This document shows positions 55,766 to 64,000 of a stretch of 64,000 nucleotides of DNA, one piece after another. Numbering within the stretch: the first letter of the stretch is position 1; each line of letters begins with the position of its first letter. The translations under genes were made by a program, and so were the position numbers. Under the pieces are notes generated by a model. The model did no database searches and was not told where the DNA came from. It saw only the letters and a program-made list of their open reading frames with translations. This DNA is from Chromatium weissei (GTDB taxonomy: Bacteria; Pseudomonadota; Gammaproteobacteria; Chromatiales; Chromatiaceae): assembly GCF_016583765.1 (NCBI RefSeq), contig NZ_NRRR01000001.1, positions 372,001-436,000 of the forward strand, read 5' to 3'.

Positions 55766-57349
55766 TTGACTGAATCCACCATTTCAATTCCTTCTGCTGC
55801 CGATGTCGCATTGCTCATGCAACGCGCACATCTGCAGCGTCCATTATTCACCGTCATCGGCGCATTAACACTGCAACTCGGTTTGGCACTTTGGCCAAGT
55901 ATCAATTCAACATTGCCTTGGTTAAACGCACTATTGATACTGATTAGTATTGGCGGCGTTGCCATGATTTGGTGGCAATTGCACCAACAATTATTCATGT
56001 CATTCGCACGACTCGAACAATCTTTAGCTCGCGTTTGTCAAGGCGAACCCAATGCCAGTGAAACATTACGGGATAACGGCGTATTGTCACGCATTGCGCA
56101 AGATATTCGCGCTTTGAATGATGAATTGACCGATCTTTATGAAGATATGGACAATCGCGTCGCACGACAAACCATGCGTTTAGCGCAAAAAACTGCATCA
56201 CTTAAAATTCTTTATGATGTCGCAGTCGGCATTCAACAAACCGAAAGCATTGAAGAATTGCTATTACGCTTTTTGCGCGTATTAAAAGAAATGATTAACG
56301 GACGTGCCGCAACCGTGCGTTTAGTATTACCAGATGGCACGCGGCGACTCATTGGTTCCATTGGTCTCAATAACGAATTAGTGCATGAACAAAACATGAC
56401 TCCAGTAGAACTTTGTTTATGCGGAAAAGTGCTGACACCCGGCGATATTTTATGTGACAACATGATTCGTCATTGTGCACGGAATGGGCGACACATGTTC
56501 AAAAGCACTGAAATTGAAAAGGTGAAGGTTCCATTAAAACATCGCGGTGAATTGCTCGGTGTATACGTGATTTTTGTTGATCGCGCAGGCGTGACAGCGC
56601 GTGAAGACATTATGGAAATGTTATTCACTGTAGGTCATCACCTCGGCGTTGCGATTGCAAAACAGCGTTCTGATGCCGAAGCGCGACGACTTTCAATTAT
56701 TGAGGAACGTAATTCACTGGCACATGAATTACATGATTCACTGGCACAAACATTAGCGAGTTTACGTTTTCAATGCCGAATGCTCGCAGATTCATTAGCG
56801 GCAACGCCCATTTCTGAAGCCGCACATAATGACCTCACGCGTATTCGCAATGGTCTTGATGAAGCACATACTGAATTGCGCGAATTACTCGCAAGTTTTC
56901 GTGCACCATTAGATCGACGCGGATTGGTTCCAGCATTAGCAAAACTCACTGATCGCCTCGGTCTTGAAACCGGCGCGCATGTTCTTTTTCAAAACGATTG
57001 CCGACCTTTTGAATTGTCCGCAACTGTTGAATTGCAATTGCTGCGCATCGTACAGGAAGCACTTACCAATATCCGCAAACATGCACAGGCGCAAACTGTT
57101 CGAGTATTATTAACGCGCATGGTTAATGGCCGTTATTTACTTTTAATTGAAGACGACGGCATTGGATTTATTACACCTTTCAATGAAAAAAAATCCGGCG
57201 AACATATTGGATTATCCATTATGGAAGAACGTGCTCGGCGCATTGGCGCAACATTAACATTAGAAAGTGAACCGAGCGAAGGCACTCGTATTGAAGTGAT
57301 ATTTGAAATCAATCGGCGCGCAACTCGCCATTTATTGGAAAAGATGTAA
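55766..57349 (+). CDS. NarX-type membrane sensor histidine kinase with Cys-containing GAF domain
   Basis: The 527-residue kinase has two close N-terminal membrane segments (about 28-70), a HAMP-like and coiled-coil region, a GAF domain (about 150-300), HisKA_3 with EERNSLAHELHDSLAQTLASL (His323) and a HATPase (EALTNIRKHAQAQTV, IEDDGIGF, GLSIMEERARRIGA). The GAF domain holds four cysteines, Cys217, Cys219, Cys230 and Cys237 (ELCLCG, ILCDNMIRHC), as in redox or iron-sulfur sensing GAF domains. There is only a very short periplasmic loop, so it probably senses a cytoplasmic signal. The start is TTG. It overlaps the regulator gene by one base. Confidence 0.87.
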   Translation: MTESTISIPSAADVALLMQRAHLQRPLFTVIGALTLQLGLALWPSINSTLPWLNALLILISIGGVAMIWWQLHQQLFMSFARLEQSLARVCQGEPNASETLRDNGVLSRIAQDIRALNDELTDLYEDMDNRVARQTMRLAQKTASLKILYDVAVGIQQTESIEELLLRFLRVLKEMINGRAATVRLVLPDGTRRLIGSIGLNNELVHEQNMTPVELCLCGKVLTPGDILCDNMIRHCARNGRHMFKSTEIEKVKVPLKHRGELLGVYVIFVDRAGVTAREDIMEMLFTVGHHLGVAIAKQRSDAEARRLSIIEERNSLAHELHDSLAQTLASLRFQCRMLADSLAATPISEAAHNDLTRIRNGLDEAHTELRELLASFRAPLDRRGLVPALAKLTDRLGLETGAHVLFQNDCRPFELSATVELQLLRIVQEALTNIRKHAQAQTVRVLLTRMVNGRYLLLIEDDGIGFITPFNEKKSGEHIGLSIMEERARRIGATLTLESEPSEGTRIEVIFEINRRATRHLLEKM

Positions 57350-58011
57350 TGCGTGTTTTATTGATTGATGATCACGCACTATTCCGTTGCGGACTTCAAG
57401 AATTATTAGAACGACGTGGTTTAGAAGTGATTGCAGTGGGTGATGCAACGACGGGATTACAGCGTGTCATTGATACCAATCCTGATGTTATTTTGCTCGA
57501 TATGCGAATGCCACAACTTTCGGGATTAGAATTATTGCGTCAATTACGCGCTGCGCAGCAAATGATGCCTATTGCAATGTTGACGACGAGCACCGAAGAA
57601 CGTGATGTCATTGAATCATTGCAAAGTGGTGCGCAGGGTTATTTATTAAAAGACATGGAGCCAGAAGCACTCATTGCGGCTTTGAGTGAAATCGTTCATG
57701 GGCGAACGGTGGTTGCACCAGAATTAGCAATTGTATTGGCGCGAGCAGTACAAGCAAAAGCGCGTGATGTTCAATCTAGCAGTAAAATTGCCGATTTAAC
57801 TCCCCGTGAACAAGAAATTCTATGTCATCTTGCCGAAGGTCAAAGTAATAAAGCAATTGCACGTCAACTCGGTATTTCTGATGGTACGGTGAAATTACAT
57901 GTGAAAGCAATTTTGCGTAAACTCGAGGTTCATTCGCGTGTTGAAGCAGCAGTCATCGCAGTAGAACGAGAATTGTGTAATCGAAATCTAAATCGTGTTA
58001 ATAACGGATAA
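57349..58011 (+). CDS. NarL/FixJ-family response regulator
   Basis: This 220-residue regulator has a receiver with acidic pocket IDDHALFRCG, phosphoacceptor Asp51 in VILLDMRMP, Thr in MLTTSTEERD and Lys in GYLLKDMEPEAL, and a C-terminal LuxR-type helix-turn-helix (LTPREQEILCHLAEGQSNKAIARQLGISDGTVKLHVKAIL). It overlaps the kinase gene (ATG in TAATG) and is almost certainly its partner. Targets are unknown; no nitrate reductase genes are near. Confidence 0.92.
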   Translation: MRVLLIDDHALFRCGLQELLERRGLEVIAVGDATTGLQRVIDTNPDVILLDMRMPQLSGLELLRQLRAAQQMMPIAMLTTSTEERDVIESLQSGAQGYLLKDMEPEALIAALSEIVHGRTVVAPELAIVLARAVQAKARDVQSSSKIADLTPREQEILCHLAEGQSNKAIARQLGISDGTVKLHVKAILRKLEVHSRVEAAVIAVERELCNRNLNRVNNG

Positions 58012-58170
58012 AAACATAATTTGATTCACAATCATTGGAAAAGCGTAAGCAGTTTTAGTTGTTGTTAACACCATCGTTATTTACAACTAAAGTTATTATT
58101 GATTGCATACTACTTTATATGCACCAACAACATTCATATCATTGGTGCAATCATATTACTATCGCTCGAT

Positions 58171-58563
58171 TTAAGAGTCGTCAGCAACCACCTGTTCATA
58201 GGCTGTTGCATCGAGTAAATCAGCAAGCGTATTGACATCATTCAGTTTTAATCGAAAAATCCAACCCGCTTCATACGGACTACTATTAATTGCATCTGGC
58301 GTATCAGCGAGCTGTTGATTTGATTCAATTACCTCACCAGCAAGCGGTGCATAAATATCTGATGCAGCCTTCACAGATTCAACCACCGCAGCTGCTTCAT
58401 CAGCATTCACTAAACGTCCAATTTCGGGTGTTTCCACGAATACGATGTCACCAAGCGCCTCCTGTGCATGATCGGTAATGCCGATGGTCACACTGCCATC
58501 ACCATTATCGCGTACCCATTCATGGGTTTTAGTGTATTTTAATTCAGTTGGAATCGTGTTCAT
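58171..58563 (-). CDS. gcvH: Glycine cleavage system H protein
   Basis: GcvH carries the lipoyl arm that shuttles the aminomethyl group. The 130-residue protein has KYTKTHEWVRDNGDGSVTIGITDHAQEALGDIVFVE and the lipoylated Lys65 in AAVVESVKAASDIYAPLAGEV. It follows gcvT. gcvP is not in the window. Confidence 0.97.
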   Translation of the reverse strand: MNTIPTELKYTKTHEWVRDNGDGSVTIGITDHAQEALGDIVFVETPEIGRLVNADEAAAVVESVKAASDIYAPLAGEVIESNQQLADTPDAINSSPYEAGWIFRLKLNDVNTLADLLDATAYEQVVADDS

Positions 58564-58599
58564 TTTGATTTTCTCACAGCAATTAATGACATTAGATGA

Positions 58600-59697
58600 T
58601 TACAAATCAATACAGCTTTTACCATTGCGCACAAATGGTGGTTTAATAATTCGAGCTGAGATTGCTTTACCACGAATTTCCACCGCACAGGTATCACTTA
58701 ATTCGGGTTTCACTCGCGCCAGTGCAATTGATCGTTCTAATGTGGGTGAAAAGCCGCCAGAAGTTATTTCACCCACAATTATTCCATCATGCAATACGGA
58801 TTGATGATCACGAATAATTCCTGCTCCAGTCAGTAATAAACCAACTAATTGGCGACAATCTGAATCATTACGCCGTGCGGTAATTGCAGCTCTTCCAATA
58901 AAATTGCGTTCAATAGGTTCCCACGCAATTGTCCAGCCTAAACCTGCATCTAATGGTCCGACCATTTCATTCATTTCGTGACCATAAAGATTCATTCCGG
59001 CTTCTAAACGCAACGTATCACGTGCTCCAAGTCCACATGGACGCACTCCAGCAGCTAGTAATTTTTGCCATAAATCAATTGCTTGCGCCTGTGGAAGGAG
59101 AATCTCAAAACCATCTTCACCGGTATAGCCAGTGCGTCCAACAAACCAATCTTGTGCTTCATCTTCAACTGCAAAAAAAGGCTGCATTTGCAGTGCTGAA
59201 TCACGGAGATTCACCGGCAGCAATGGCGCTGTTTTTGCCCGTGCTTCAGGGCCTTGCACAGCAATCATGGCTAAATCAGCACGGAATTGTAGATTGACAA
59301 TGAATCCATTGCTATGCGTTTGCAGCCATTCCATATCGGTATTCGCAGTGCCCGCATTAACAACCAATCGATAGCGATTTATTCCACGCGAATAAACGAT
59401 TAAATCATCAATCACGCCACCATGTTCATTAAGCAAACAGCTATACAATGCTTTACCAGGTGCAGTTAAACGGGCAACATCATTAGCGAGTAAATAACGC
59501 AAAAAAGCGCACGCATCTGCACCATCAATATCAATTGCCCGCATATGCGAAACGTCAAACATTCCAGCAGCACGGCGTACTACATGGTGTTCTTCAAGTT
59601 GCGATCCATAATGCAATGGCATTTCCCAGCCACCAAAAGGAACAATTCGCGCACCAAGGCGCTGATGTTCTGAAAACAACGGAGTGCGTAATCCCAT
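58600..59697 (-). CDS. gcvT: Glycine cleavage system T protein (aminomethyltransferase)
   Basis: GcvT releases ammonia and forms 5,10-methylene-THF. The 365-residue protein has RIVPFGGWEMPLHYGSQLEEHHVVRRAAGMFDVSHM (start), VNAGTANTDMEWL, GRTGYTGEDGFEILLP and GLGARDTLRLEAGMNLYGHEM, all typical. It lies 36 bases upstream of gcvH. No glycine riboswitch is seen in the short upstream gap. Confidence 0.96.
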   Translation of the reverse strand: MGLRTPLFSEHQRLGARIVPFGGWEMPLHYGSQLEEHHVVRRAAGMFDVSHMRAIDIDGADACAFLRYLLANDVARLTAPGKALYSCLLNEHGGVIDDLIVYSRGINRYRLVVNAGTANTDMEWLQTHSNGFIVNLQFRADLAMIAVQGPEARAKTAPLLPVNLRDSALQMQPFFAVEDEAQDWFVGRTGYTGEDGFEILLPQAQAIDLWQKLLAAGVRPCGLGARDTLRLEAGMNLYGHEMNEMVGPLDAGLGWTIAWEPIERNFIGRAAITARRNDSDCRQLVGLLLTGAGIIRDHQSVLHDGIIVGEITSGGFSPTLERSIALARVKPELSDTCAVEIRGKAISARIIKPPFVRNGKSCIDL

Positions 59698-59819
59698 TTA
59701 ATACAATCTCTTTTTGGCGTACGATGCGAGTGGTAACTATAGACTTTAATTCAAAAAAATTCTAGCAATTTAATTGATAGTGTTTCACTATTATTTCATA
59801 AAAATGCGTAAGAAACGAA

Positions 59820-60929
59820 ATGACTCACTTAAACAAAACACATTCATTGCCGACCAAAAATCAGCTTGATTCGCTTGCAACGCAAATAAAAACATGGGGA
59901 AAACAACTGGGATTTCAGCAACTCGGTATTACTGATATTGATCTTGCTGTAGCGGAGACACGGCTATTGAATTGGCTCGCTGCTGGGCATCACGGCACAA
60001 TGGATTATATGGTACGACACGGAACTCGACGCTCACGTCCGGCGGAATTGGTAACAGGAACATTGCGAGTGATTTCAGTGCGAATGAACTATTTGCATGA
60101 ATTGCCAATAACACATGCGCAAATGCAGGCTGATTCTATTCGAGCATTCATTTCTTGCTATGCGTTAGGGCGCGATTATCATCGTGTTTTAAGAAAAAGA
60201 TTACAGCGCATTGCGAATCAAATTGCGGCAGTCATTAATCCGTTTGGTTATCGGGTTTTTGTTGATTCTGCACCGGTTTTAGAAAAGCCATTGGCACAAA
60301 AAGCAGGATTAGGTTGGATTGGAAAACACACTAATCTTATTCATCCTCGTGCTGGATCATGGTTTTTTCTCGGTGAAATCTATACCGACTTAGAACTGCC
60401 TATTGACGTACCAATGCAAGATCATTGTGGACGCTGTCAAGCCTGTTTAGATTGCTGTCCAACTCGCGCTATTGTCGCACCTTATCAATTGGATGCGCGG
60501 CGTTGTATTTCTTATTTAACGATTGAATATCGCGGCAGTATTCCGATTGAATTACGTCCGTTAATGGGTAATCGAATTTATGGTTGTGATGATTGCCAGC
60601 GTGTTTGTCCGTGGAATCGTTTTGCAATGCAAACAACAGAACTCGATTTTACAACACGTCATCAATTAAATACCGCTACACTAATTGAATTGTTTGCGTG
60701 GAGTGAAGCGACCTTTTTACAGCGCACTGAAGGCTCGGCAGTTCGACGTATTGGCTATAATCAATGGTTACGTAATCTTGCTGTGGCATTAGGCAATGCG
60801 AATCACTTGCCAGAGTGTGTCGCTGCGTTGTATTCACGAATTAACTATTCTGATTCATTGGTGCGTGAACATGTTGAATGGGGATTAAATCAACAACATT
60901 CAGCGACGATGACTAATAGCGTTATTTAG
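59820..60929 (+). CDS. queG: Epoxyqueuosine reductase
   Basis: QueG reduces epoxyqueuosine to queuosine in tRNA using cobalamin and two [4Fe-4S] clusters. The 369-residue protein has IKTWGKQLGFQQLGI, the DUF1730 region (MNYLHELP, SCYALGRDYHRVLRKRLQ), and the cluster motifs CGRCQACLDCCPTRAI and CDDCQRVCPWN. Its need for cobalamin links it functionally to the cob genes at 35.7-39.3 kb. Confidence 0.96.
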   Translation: MTHLNKTHSLPTKNQLDSLATQIKTWGKQLGFQQLGITDIDLAVAETRLLNWLAAGHHGTMDYMVRHGTRRSRPAELVTGTLRVISVRMNYLHELPITHAQMQADSIRAFISCYALGRDYHRVLRKRLQRIANQIAAVINPFGYRVFVDSAPVLEKPLAQKAGLGWIGKHTNLIHPRAGSWFFLGEIYTDLELPIDVPMQDHCGRCQACLDCCPTRAIVAPYQLDARRCISYLTIEYRGSIPIELRPLMGNRIYGCDDCQRVCPWNRFAMQTTELDFTTRHQLNTATLIELFAWSEATFLQRTEGSAVRRIGYNQWLRNLAVALGNANHLPECVAALYSRINYSDSLVREHVEWGLNQQHSATMTNSVI

Positions 60930-61064
60930 TGTAAATTTTAGTTGAATTGACATGTGTACTGCTTGAAATATAAACGAGATTGTTGCTGCAAATAAAAATC
61001 ATTGCATTGCTCTAAAATTTGTTTTAGAAAAGACGAGAATTTTGGAAAGACAAGGAGATCACAA

Positions 61065-61454
61065 ATGATTGATAACAACGATATGGTTGAAAAACCAGCA
61101 GCGAAAAAAACCGTTCAAAAAAAGAAGTCAGCACCCAATGATAATGCACCAGAGATGGCAGCGTCATTCGCAAAGGTTTCAACAACGAAAGTCATTGCAA
61201 AAACCACTGATGTCGTGAAAAAAACCGCAACAAAAAGGTCAGCAAAAAAACCAGCATCAACTAAAAATTCATTCATTCTTCAACAGCTTGCAACGGTTTC
61301 GCCTGAAGTTCGTCAAAAAATGATTGAAGATGCGGCTTATTTTAAGGCTGAAAAACGCAATTTCGCACCCGGTCATGAAGTGCAGGATTGGGCTGATGCT
61401 GAACGTGAAATTGATGAACTTATCAATCGCGCTAAAACCGCGACTGGTAATTAA
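61065..61454 (+). CDS. Basic low-complexity protein with DUF2934-like C-terminus
   Basis: This 129-residue protein has a strongly basic N-terminal half of KKTVQKKKSA and AKKPASTKN repeats, like the tails of histone H1-like proteins, and a C-terminal DUF2934-like segment: VRQKMIEDAAYFKAEKRNFAPGHEVQDWADAEREIDELI. A good AAGGAG site precedes ATG 61065. Function is unknown; nucleic-acid binding is plausible from charge alone. Confidence 0.75.
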   Translation: MIDNNDMVEKPAAKKTVQKKKSAPNDNAPEMAASFAKVSTTKVIAKTTDVVKKTATKRSAKKPASTKNSFILQQLATVSPEVRQKMIEDAAYFKAEKRNFAPGHEVQDWADAEREIDELINRAKTATGN

Positions 61455-61556
61455 CGTATTGGTCACAACACCATCAGCATTTCATTCACTAACAATTCTG
61501 CGTCACACGATGATTTAATGGTGTGACGTATTTAATTATGCTTTATGCGATTCAAA

Positions 61557-62255
61557 CTATAAGCCGAGCGCATCTAAAAAGGCTTGATCTGCTGATACTG
61601 TCGTTGATTGCGCTTCTGGTGTCGATTTGGATTCAGCGTTCATTGCAAGTGCTTGTCGTGCTTGTTCTTCCACAATACGATCAGGATCAGTTTCTTCTCG
61701 CTCGAAATCATGCAGTTTAATAAAGTCTGTTTTGTCCATTGCTAACTCCATGTAAAAGACATTACGACTGACTGTATTAAAGGTAACACGTCGGGCTTGA
61801 GGGCGATCCAGATTTGTATCAATACTCACCATGACTTCTTTATTGATAGTTAACATCTTCGGTTGATTCTGATTAATACACACCTGCAATTCATGCCCAA
61901 CGTTACCGGTGAAATCACCTACAATCTGATTCATTAGTTCTCCCAGCATATTTCCAACCTCTTCGGAAGTATGCCGACTTGCGAGTTCAGATTCTGGCAT
62001 TCCCATTGAAATCATATAGGCGCGATAAAGCTCCATTGCCGATGAAGCGGAGAAGTTCATAATGACTAATCCAGAAAAACCGCCATCAAAAAGCACAAAG
62101 CAACCAATATCAGGTCGCAAACAGGTGCGAGTAATGCGCTGTACCATTGCGGAATAGCTAATCGGTGTTTTCGTTGCTGCGGTCAGCACTTTGCGTACTG
62201 AATTACATAGCATTACCAGAATATCATCGGTCGTTATCGTCTTTGTCTTTGTCAT
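61557..62255 (-). CDS. CheX-like DUF3334 family protein
   Basis: This 232-residue protein (from ATG 62255) resembles DUF3334. Residues 98-132 contain GELMNQIVG with Glu106 and Asn109, then exactly 22 residues to Pro132. This fits the ExxN...P pattern of CheC/CheX/FliY phosphatases that act on CheY-P, except that the upstream D/S is Asn. No chemotaxis genes are adjacent. Catalytic activity is inferred from this spacing only. The C-terminal 50 residues are Glu/Ala/Thr-rich. Confidence 0.7.
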   Translation of the reverse strand: MTKTKTITTDDILVMLCNSVRKVLTAATKTPISYSAMVQRITRTCLRPDIGCFVLFDGGFSGLVIMNFSASSAMELYRAYMISMGMPESELASRHTSEEVGNMLGELMNQIVGDFTGNVGHELQVCINQNQPKMLTINKEVMVSIDTNLDRPQARRVTFNTVSRNVFYMELAMDKTDFIKLHDFEREETDPDRIVEEQARQALAMNAESKSTPEAQSTTVSADQAFLDALGL

Positions 62256-62450
62256 GGCTATCAATTCCAACACATTGAAGAATTACTAAGGCTGTTTATT
62301 TTAGTCTGAAAACGAAATACTTCAATAGCAACAGCAACTATTGAAAATGTTAAGAAAGTACTGTTCAACTTTGTTTTTACCCTAATTTAGTAGCAGGTTA
62401 TTTCGTGCTTTATTAACGTTTAATTCCGTCAAAAGGTGAGAAAGTTTACA

Positions 62451-63113
62451 ATGAATGTCAATTGGAAAGAAATAAACAACGTCTTCTTAGATTTAGATGG
62501 CACGCTTCTTGATCTTCACTTTGATAATCACTTTTGGTTAGAGCATGTGCCGCTGCGTTATTCTGAAAAGCATGGGTTATCAATGGCGGAAGCGAAAGCT
62601 GAACTCTTTTCTCGCTACCGTGCTATTGAGGGTACTTTGGAATGGTATTGCGTTGAACATTGGAGTCGTGAACTAGATTTGAACATTATTCAACTTAAAC
62701 GGGAAGTGGCGCATTTGATTGCGATACATCCGTATACAATTGATTTTTTAGAGGCGGTGATGACGTTAGGCAAGCGCGTCGTGTTGGTCACGAATGCACA
62801 CCAAAAATCACTTGAATTAAAACTCGAACGAACCATGTTGGAAGGTTATTTTGATCGAATTGTATCAGCACATGAATTGAAAGTTGCTAAAGAAGCGCCG
62901 TTGTTTTGGTCGAGTTTTCAAGCGATTGAGCCATTTGATCCTAAATTCACTTTGTTCGTTGATGATAACTTAAGTGTTTTACGTCAAGCACAAGCATTTG
63001 GTATTCATTGGCTTGTTATCGCGATGACACCGGATTCTACTGTGGAACGTCGTCGTATCAATCACGATTTTTTAGAAATAAATGATTTCTCAGAGTTATT
63101 GCCAGTGTCATAG
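62451..63113 (+). CDS. yrfG: HAD-family GMP/IMP 5'-nucleotidase (YrfG type)
   Basis: YrfG dephosphorylates purine mononucleotides. From ATG 62451 the protein has 220 residues. HAD motif I is FLDLDGTLLDLHFDNHFW (Asp14, Asp16), motif II is VVLVTNAHQKS, motif III has VAKEAPLFW, and motif IV is LFVDDNLSVLRQA. NHFWLEHVPLRY is a YrfG feature. GTG 15 bases upstream is an alternative start. Confidence 0.92.
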   Translation: MNVNWKEINNVFLDLDGTLLDLHFDNHFWLEHVPLRYSEKHGLSMAEAKAELFSRYRAIEGTLEWYCVEHWSRELDLNIIQLKREVAHLIAIHPYTIDFLEAVMTLGKRVVLVTNAHQKSLELKLERTMLEGYFDRIVSAHELKVAKEAPLFWSSFQAIEPFDPKFTLFVDDNLSVLRQAQAFGIHWLVIAMTPDSTVERRRINHDFLEINDFSELLPVS

Positions 63114-63137
63114 CACTGGCATCATATACGCCTATTC

Positions 63138-64000
63138 TTAAGCGATAGATTGATAATACAGATTTTGCGGATGCTTTGCTTCAGCAAAGAATGACCAACG
63201 TTCTGCAATCAATCCAAGATATTGAATGATAAACGCGAGAATAGGCAGCGTTGGAGAAGCGGTGATATACGCAGCACCAACGAGAACGATTGGAACTGGA
63301 AAGACAAGCACTAAAAAAATACGCTGCATCATTTCAACTGTAGACTGGCTTTGTCCGTGAAAAAACTCGCGGGTATTAAAACTACCACCAGTTGCTCCCT
63401 GCGCTTTCTGCATAATAGCCGTGTGACGAATTCCAATTGCAGTTTGAATACTGCTTCTGTGTTTAAGTTTGGCATTCCGAATTAAATGCGCACCGCGTGA
63501 TGCTAATCCCGCAATCGTGAGAATCACTGCCCAGGTGCCAAAAAAAGTAACAAGCGGATTACCAATATACGCAGAATACGCGGCAGCGAGCATAAATCCA
63601 GAAGCAGCGCCTAAAAAGAGGAAATTAGCAACGGTTAATGGCGTGTGCCATTCTTGAATAAAACGAACGCCACCGTATACCATTGCAGTGCATACAAAAA
63701 GCCCAAAACTAGCCACTGTTCCCATTAAACCAAATAGTAATGTTGCATCTACTTTTAAGGATTCGCCGAGTTGAAATAGTGGCATCGTCCAACCCAGCCA
63801 GTGTAATGCGCCATACGCAAATACCAACGCCATTACAATGGGTAAAACAATGACTTCTCGTGCTAACCATGATGTGCGCCATTTGGTTGCGGCGCGCCAA
63901 GCGCGTTCAGGATGACCGAGATGAAAGAATGAAGCAAATAGTCCAACAATTAACAGCGTCAATGCAACTAAGCTACCCGCAGCGTAAAATTGATCGACTT
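63138..64000 (-). CDS. DmsC/SoeC-like membrane anchor subunit, 5' end outside window
   Basis: The product is the membrane anchor of a molybdopterin oxidoreductase complex. The frame is open to the window edge (VDQFYAAGSLVALTLLIVGLFASFFHLGHPERAWRA...), so the N-terminus is missing. About eight hydrophobic segments are visible, and FFHLGHPERAWRAATKWRTSWLAREV is the DmsC family signature. DmsC anchors DMSO reductase; SoeC anchors the sulfite-oxidising SoeABC of purple sulfur bacteria. The catalytic subunits should lie just past the right edge. Which substrate applies cannot be told here. Confidence 0.85.
   Translation of the reverse strand, partial: VDQFYAAGSLVALTLLIVGLFASFFHLGHPERAWRAATKWRTSWLAREVIVLPIVMALVFAYGALHWLGWTMPLFQLGESLKVDATLLFGLMGTVASFGLFVCTAMVYGGVRFIQEWHTPLTVANFLFLGAASGFMLAAAYSAYIGNPLVTFFGTWAVILTIAGLASRGAHLIRNAKLKHRSSIQTAIGIRHTAIMQKAQGATGGSFNTREFFHGQSQSTVEMMQRIFLVLVFPVPIVLVGAAYITASPTLPILAFIIQYLGLIAERWSFFAEAKHPQNLYYQSIA

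Noticed and set aside
58054..58091. Hairpin TTTAGTTGT / ACAACTAAA after the NarL-type regulator gene
   Set aside because: The nine-base stem is AT-rich with a 20-base loop and no clear U-run, so it was not called as a terminator.
59698..59819. Possible glycine riboswitch before gcvT
   Set aside because: The 122-base gap is AT-rich and shows no tandem aptamer features.

Overview
The window is a chromosomal segment of a Gram-negative gammaproteobacterium. The evidence is the LPS-export and Kdo genes (kdsD, kdsC, lptC, lptA, lptB), outer-membrane porins, the rpoN-hpf-ptsN cluster, the 6S RNA between zapA and the 5-formyl-THF cyclo-ligase gene, rng-rlmH, and the atpIBEFHAGDC operon. HPr kinase beside rapZ, a pyrophosphate-type phosphofructokinase, CbiET-type cobalamin genes and a DmsC/SoeC-like membrane anchor at the right edge would fit a sulfur-metabolising lineage such as Chromatiales or Thiotrichales. 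That placement is inference; no rRNA or marker in the window settles it.

Layout. 1-5.4 kb: a secreted DUF4412-like protein, ridA, mltB, recG, ubiA. 5.4-12.7 kb, minus strand: moeB, a very large hybrid histidine kinase, an outer-membrane beta-barrel, a small PstS-like periplasmic protein and a second, paralogous beta-barrel. This run is the least conventional locus here, and the kinase carries an in-frame inverted-repeat element expanded into 10-residue repeats. 12.8-23.7 kb, plus strand: hypA, kdsD, kdsC, lptC, lptA, lptB, rpoN, hpf, ptsN, hprK, rapZ, a mannose-type EIIA, HPr and enzyme I. The last part is a complete regulatory phosphotransfer chain with no sugar permease. 23.8-29.8 kb, minus strand: a VapBC-type pair, a two-partner-secretion TpsB without partner, PPi-phosphofructokinase, a hypothetical, pepP and ygfB. 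29.9-32.1 kb: a ZapB-like coiled coil, zapA, 6S RNA, the folate ligase gene and rpiA. 32.1-35.5 kb: a general porin with a clear sigma70 promoter, ppsR, and a PerM-like permease gene overlapping ppsR tail to tail.

35.6-41.9 kb: cobalamin genes cobJ, cobI and cobH (minus) diverge from cobL/cbiET (plus). cobL is followed by a secreted trypsin-like protease, a phosphoglycerate-mutase-like protein and yggS. 41.9-51.1 kb, minus strand: glmU, an slyD-like isomerase, and the full F1Fo ATP synthase operon with its terminator. 51.4-54.3 kb: rng, a decayed fragment of maf, rlmH, and divergent tatA and tatB without tatC. 54.4-64 kb: an NhaD-like antiporter, a NarX/NarL-type two-component pair whose sensor has a four-cysteine GAF segment, gcvH and gcvT, queG, a basic DUF2934 protein, a CheX-like DUF3334 protein, a YrfG-type nucleotidase, and the partial DmsC-like anchor.

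A small intergenic repeat with TGACAAC/GTTGTCA cores recurs at five gaps. Base composition changes along the window and in places inside single genes. No tRNA, rRNA, CRISPR array or insertion sequence was recognised.
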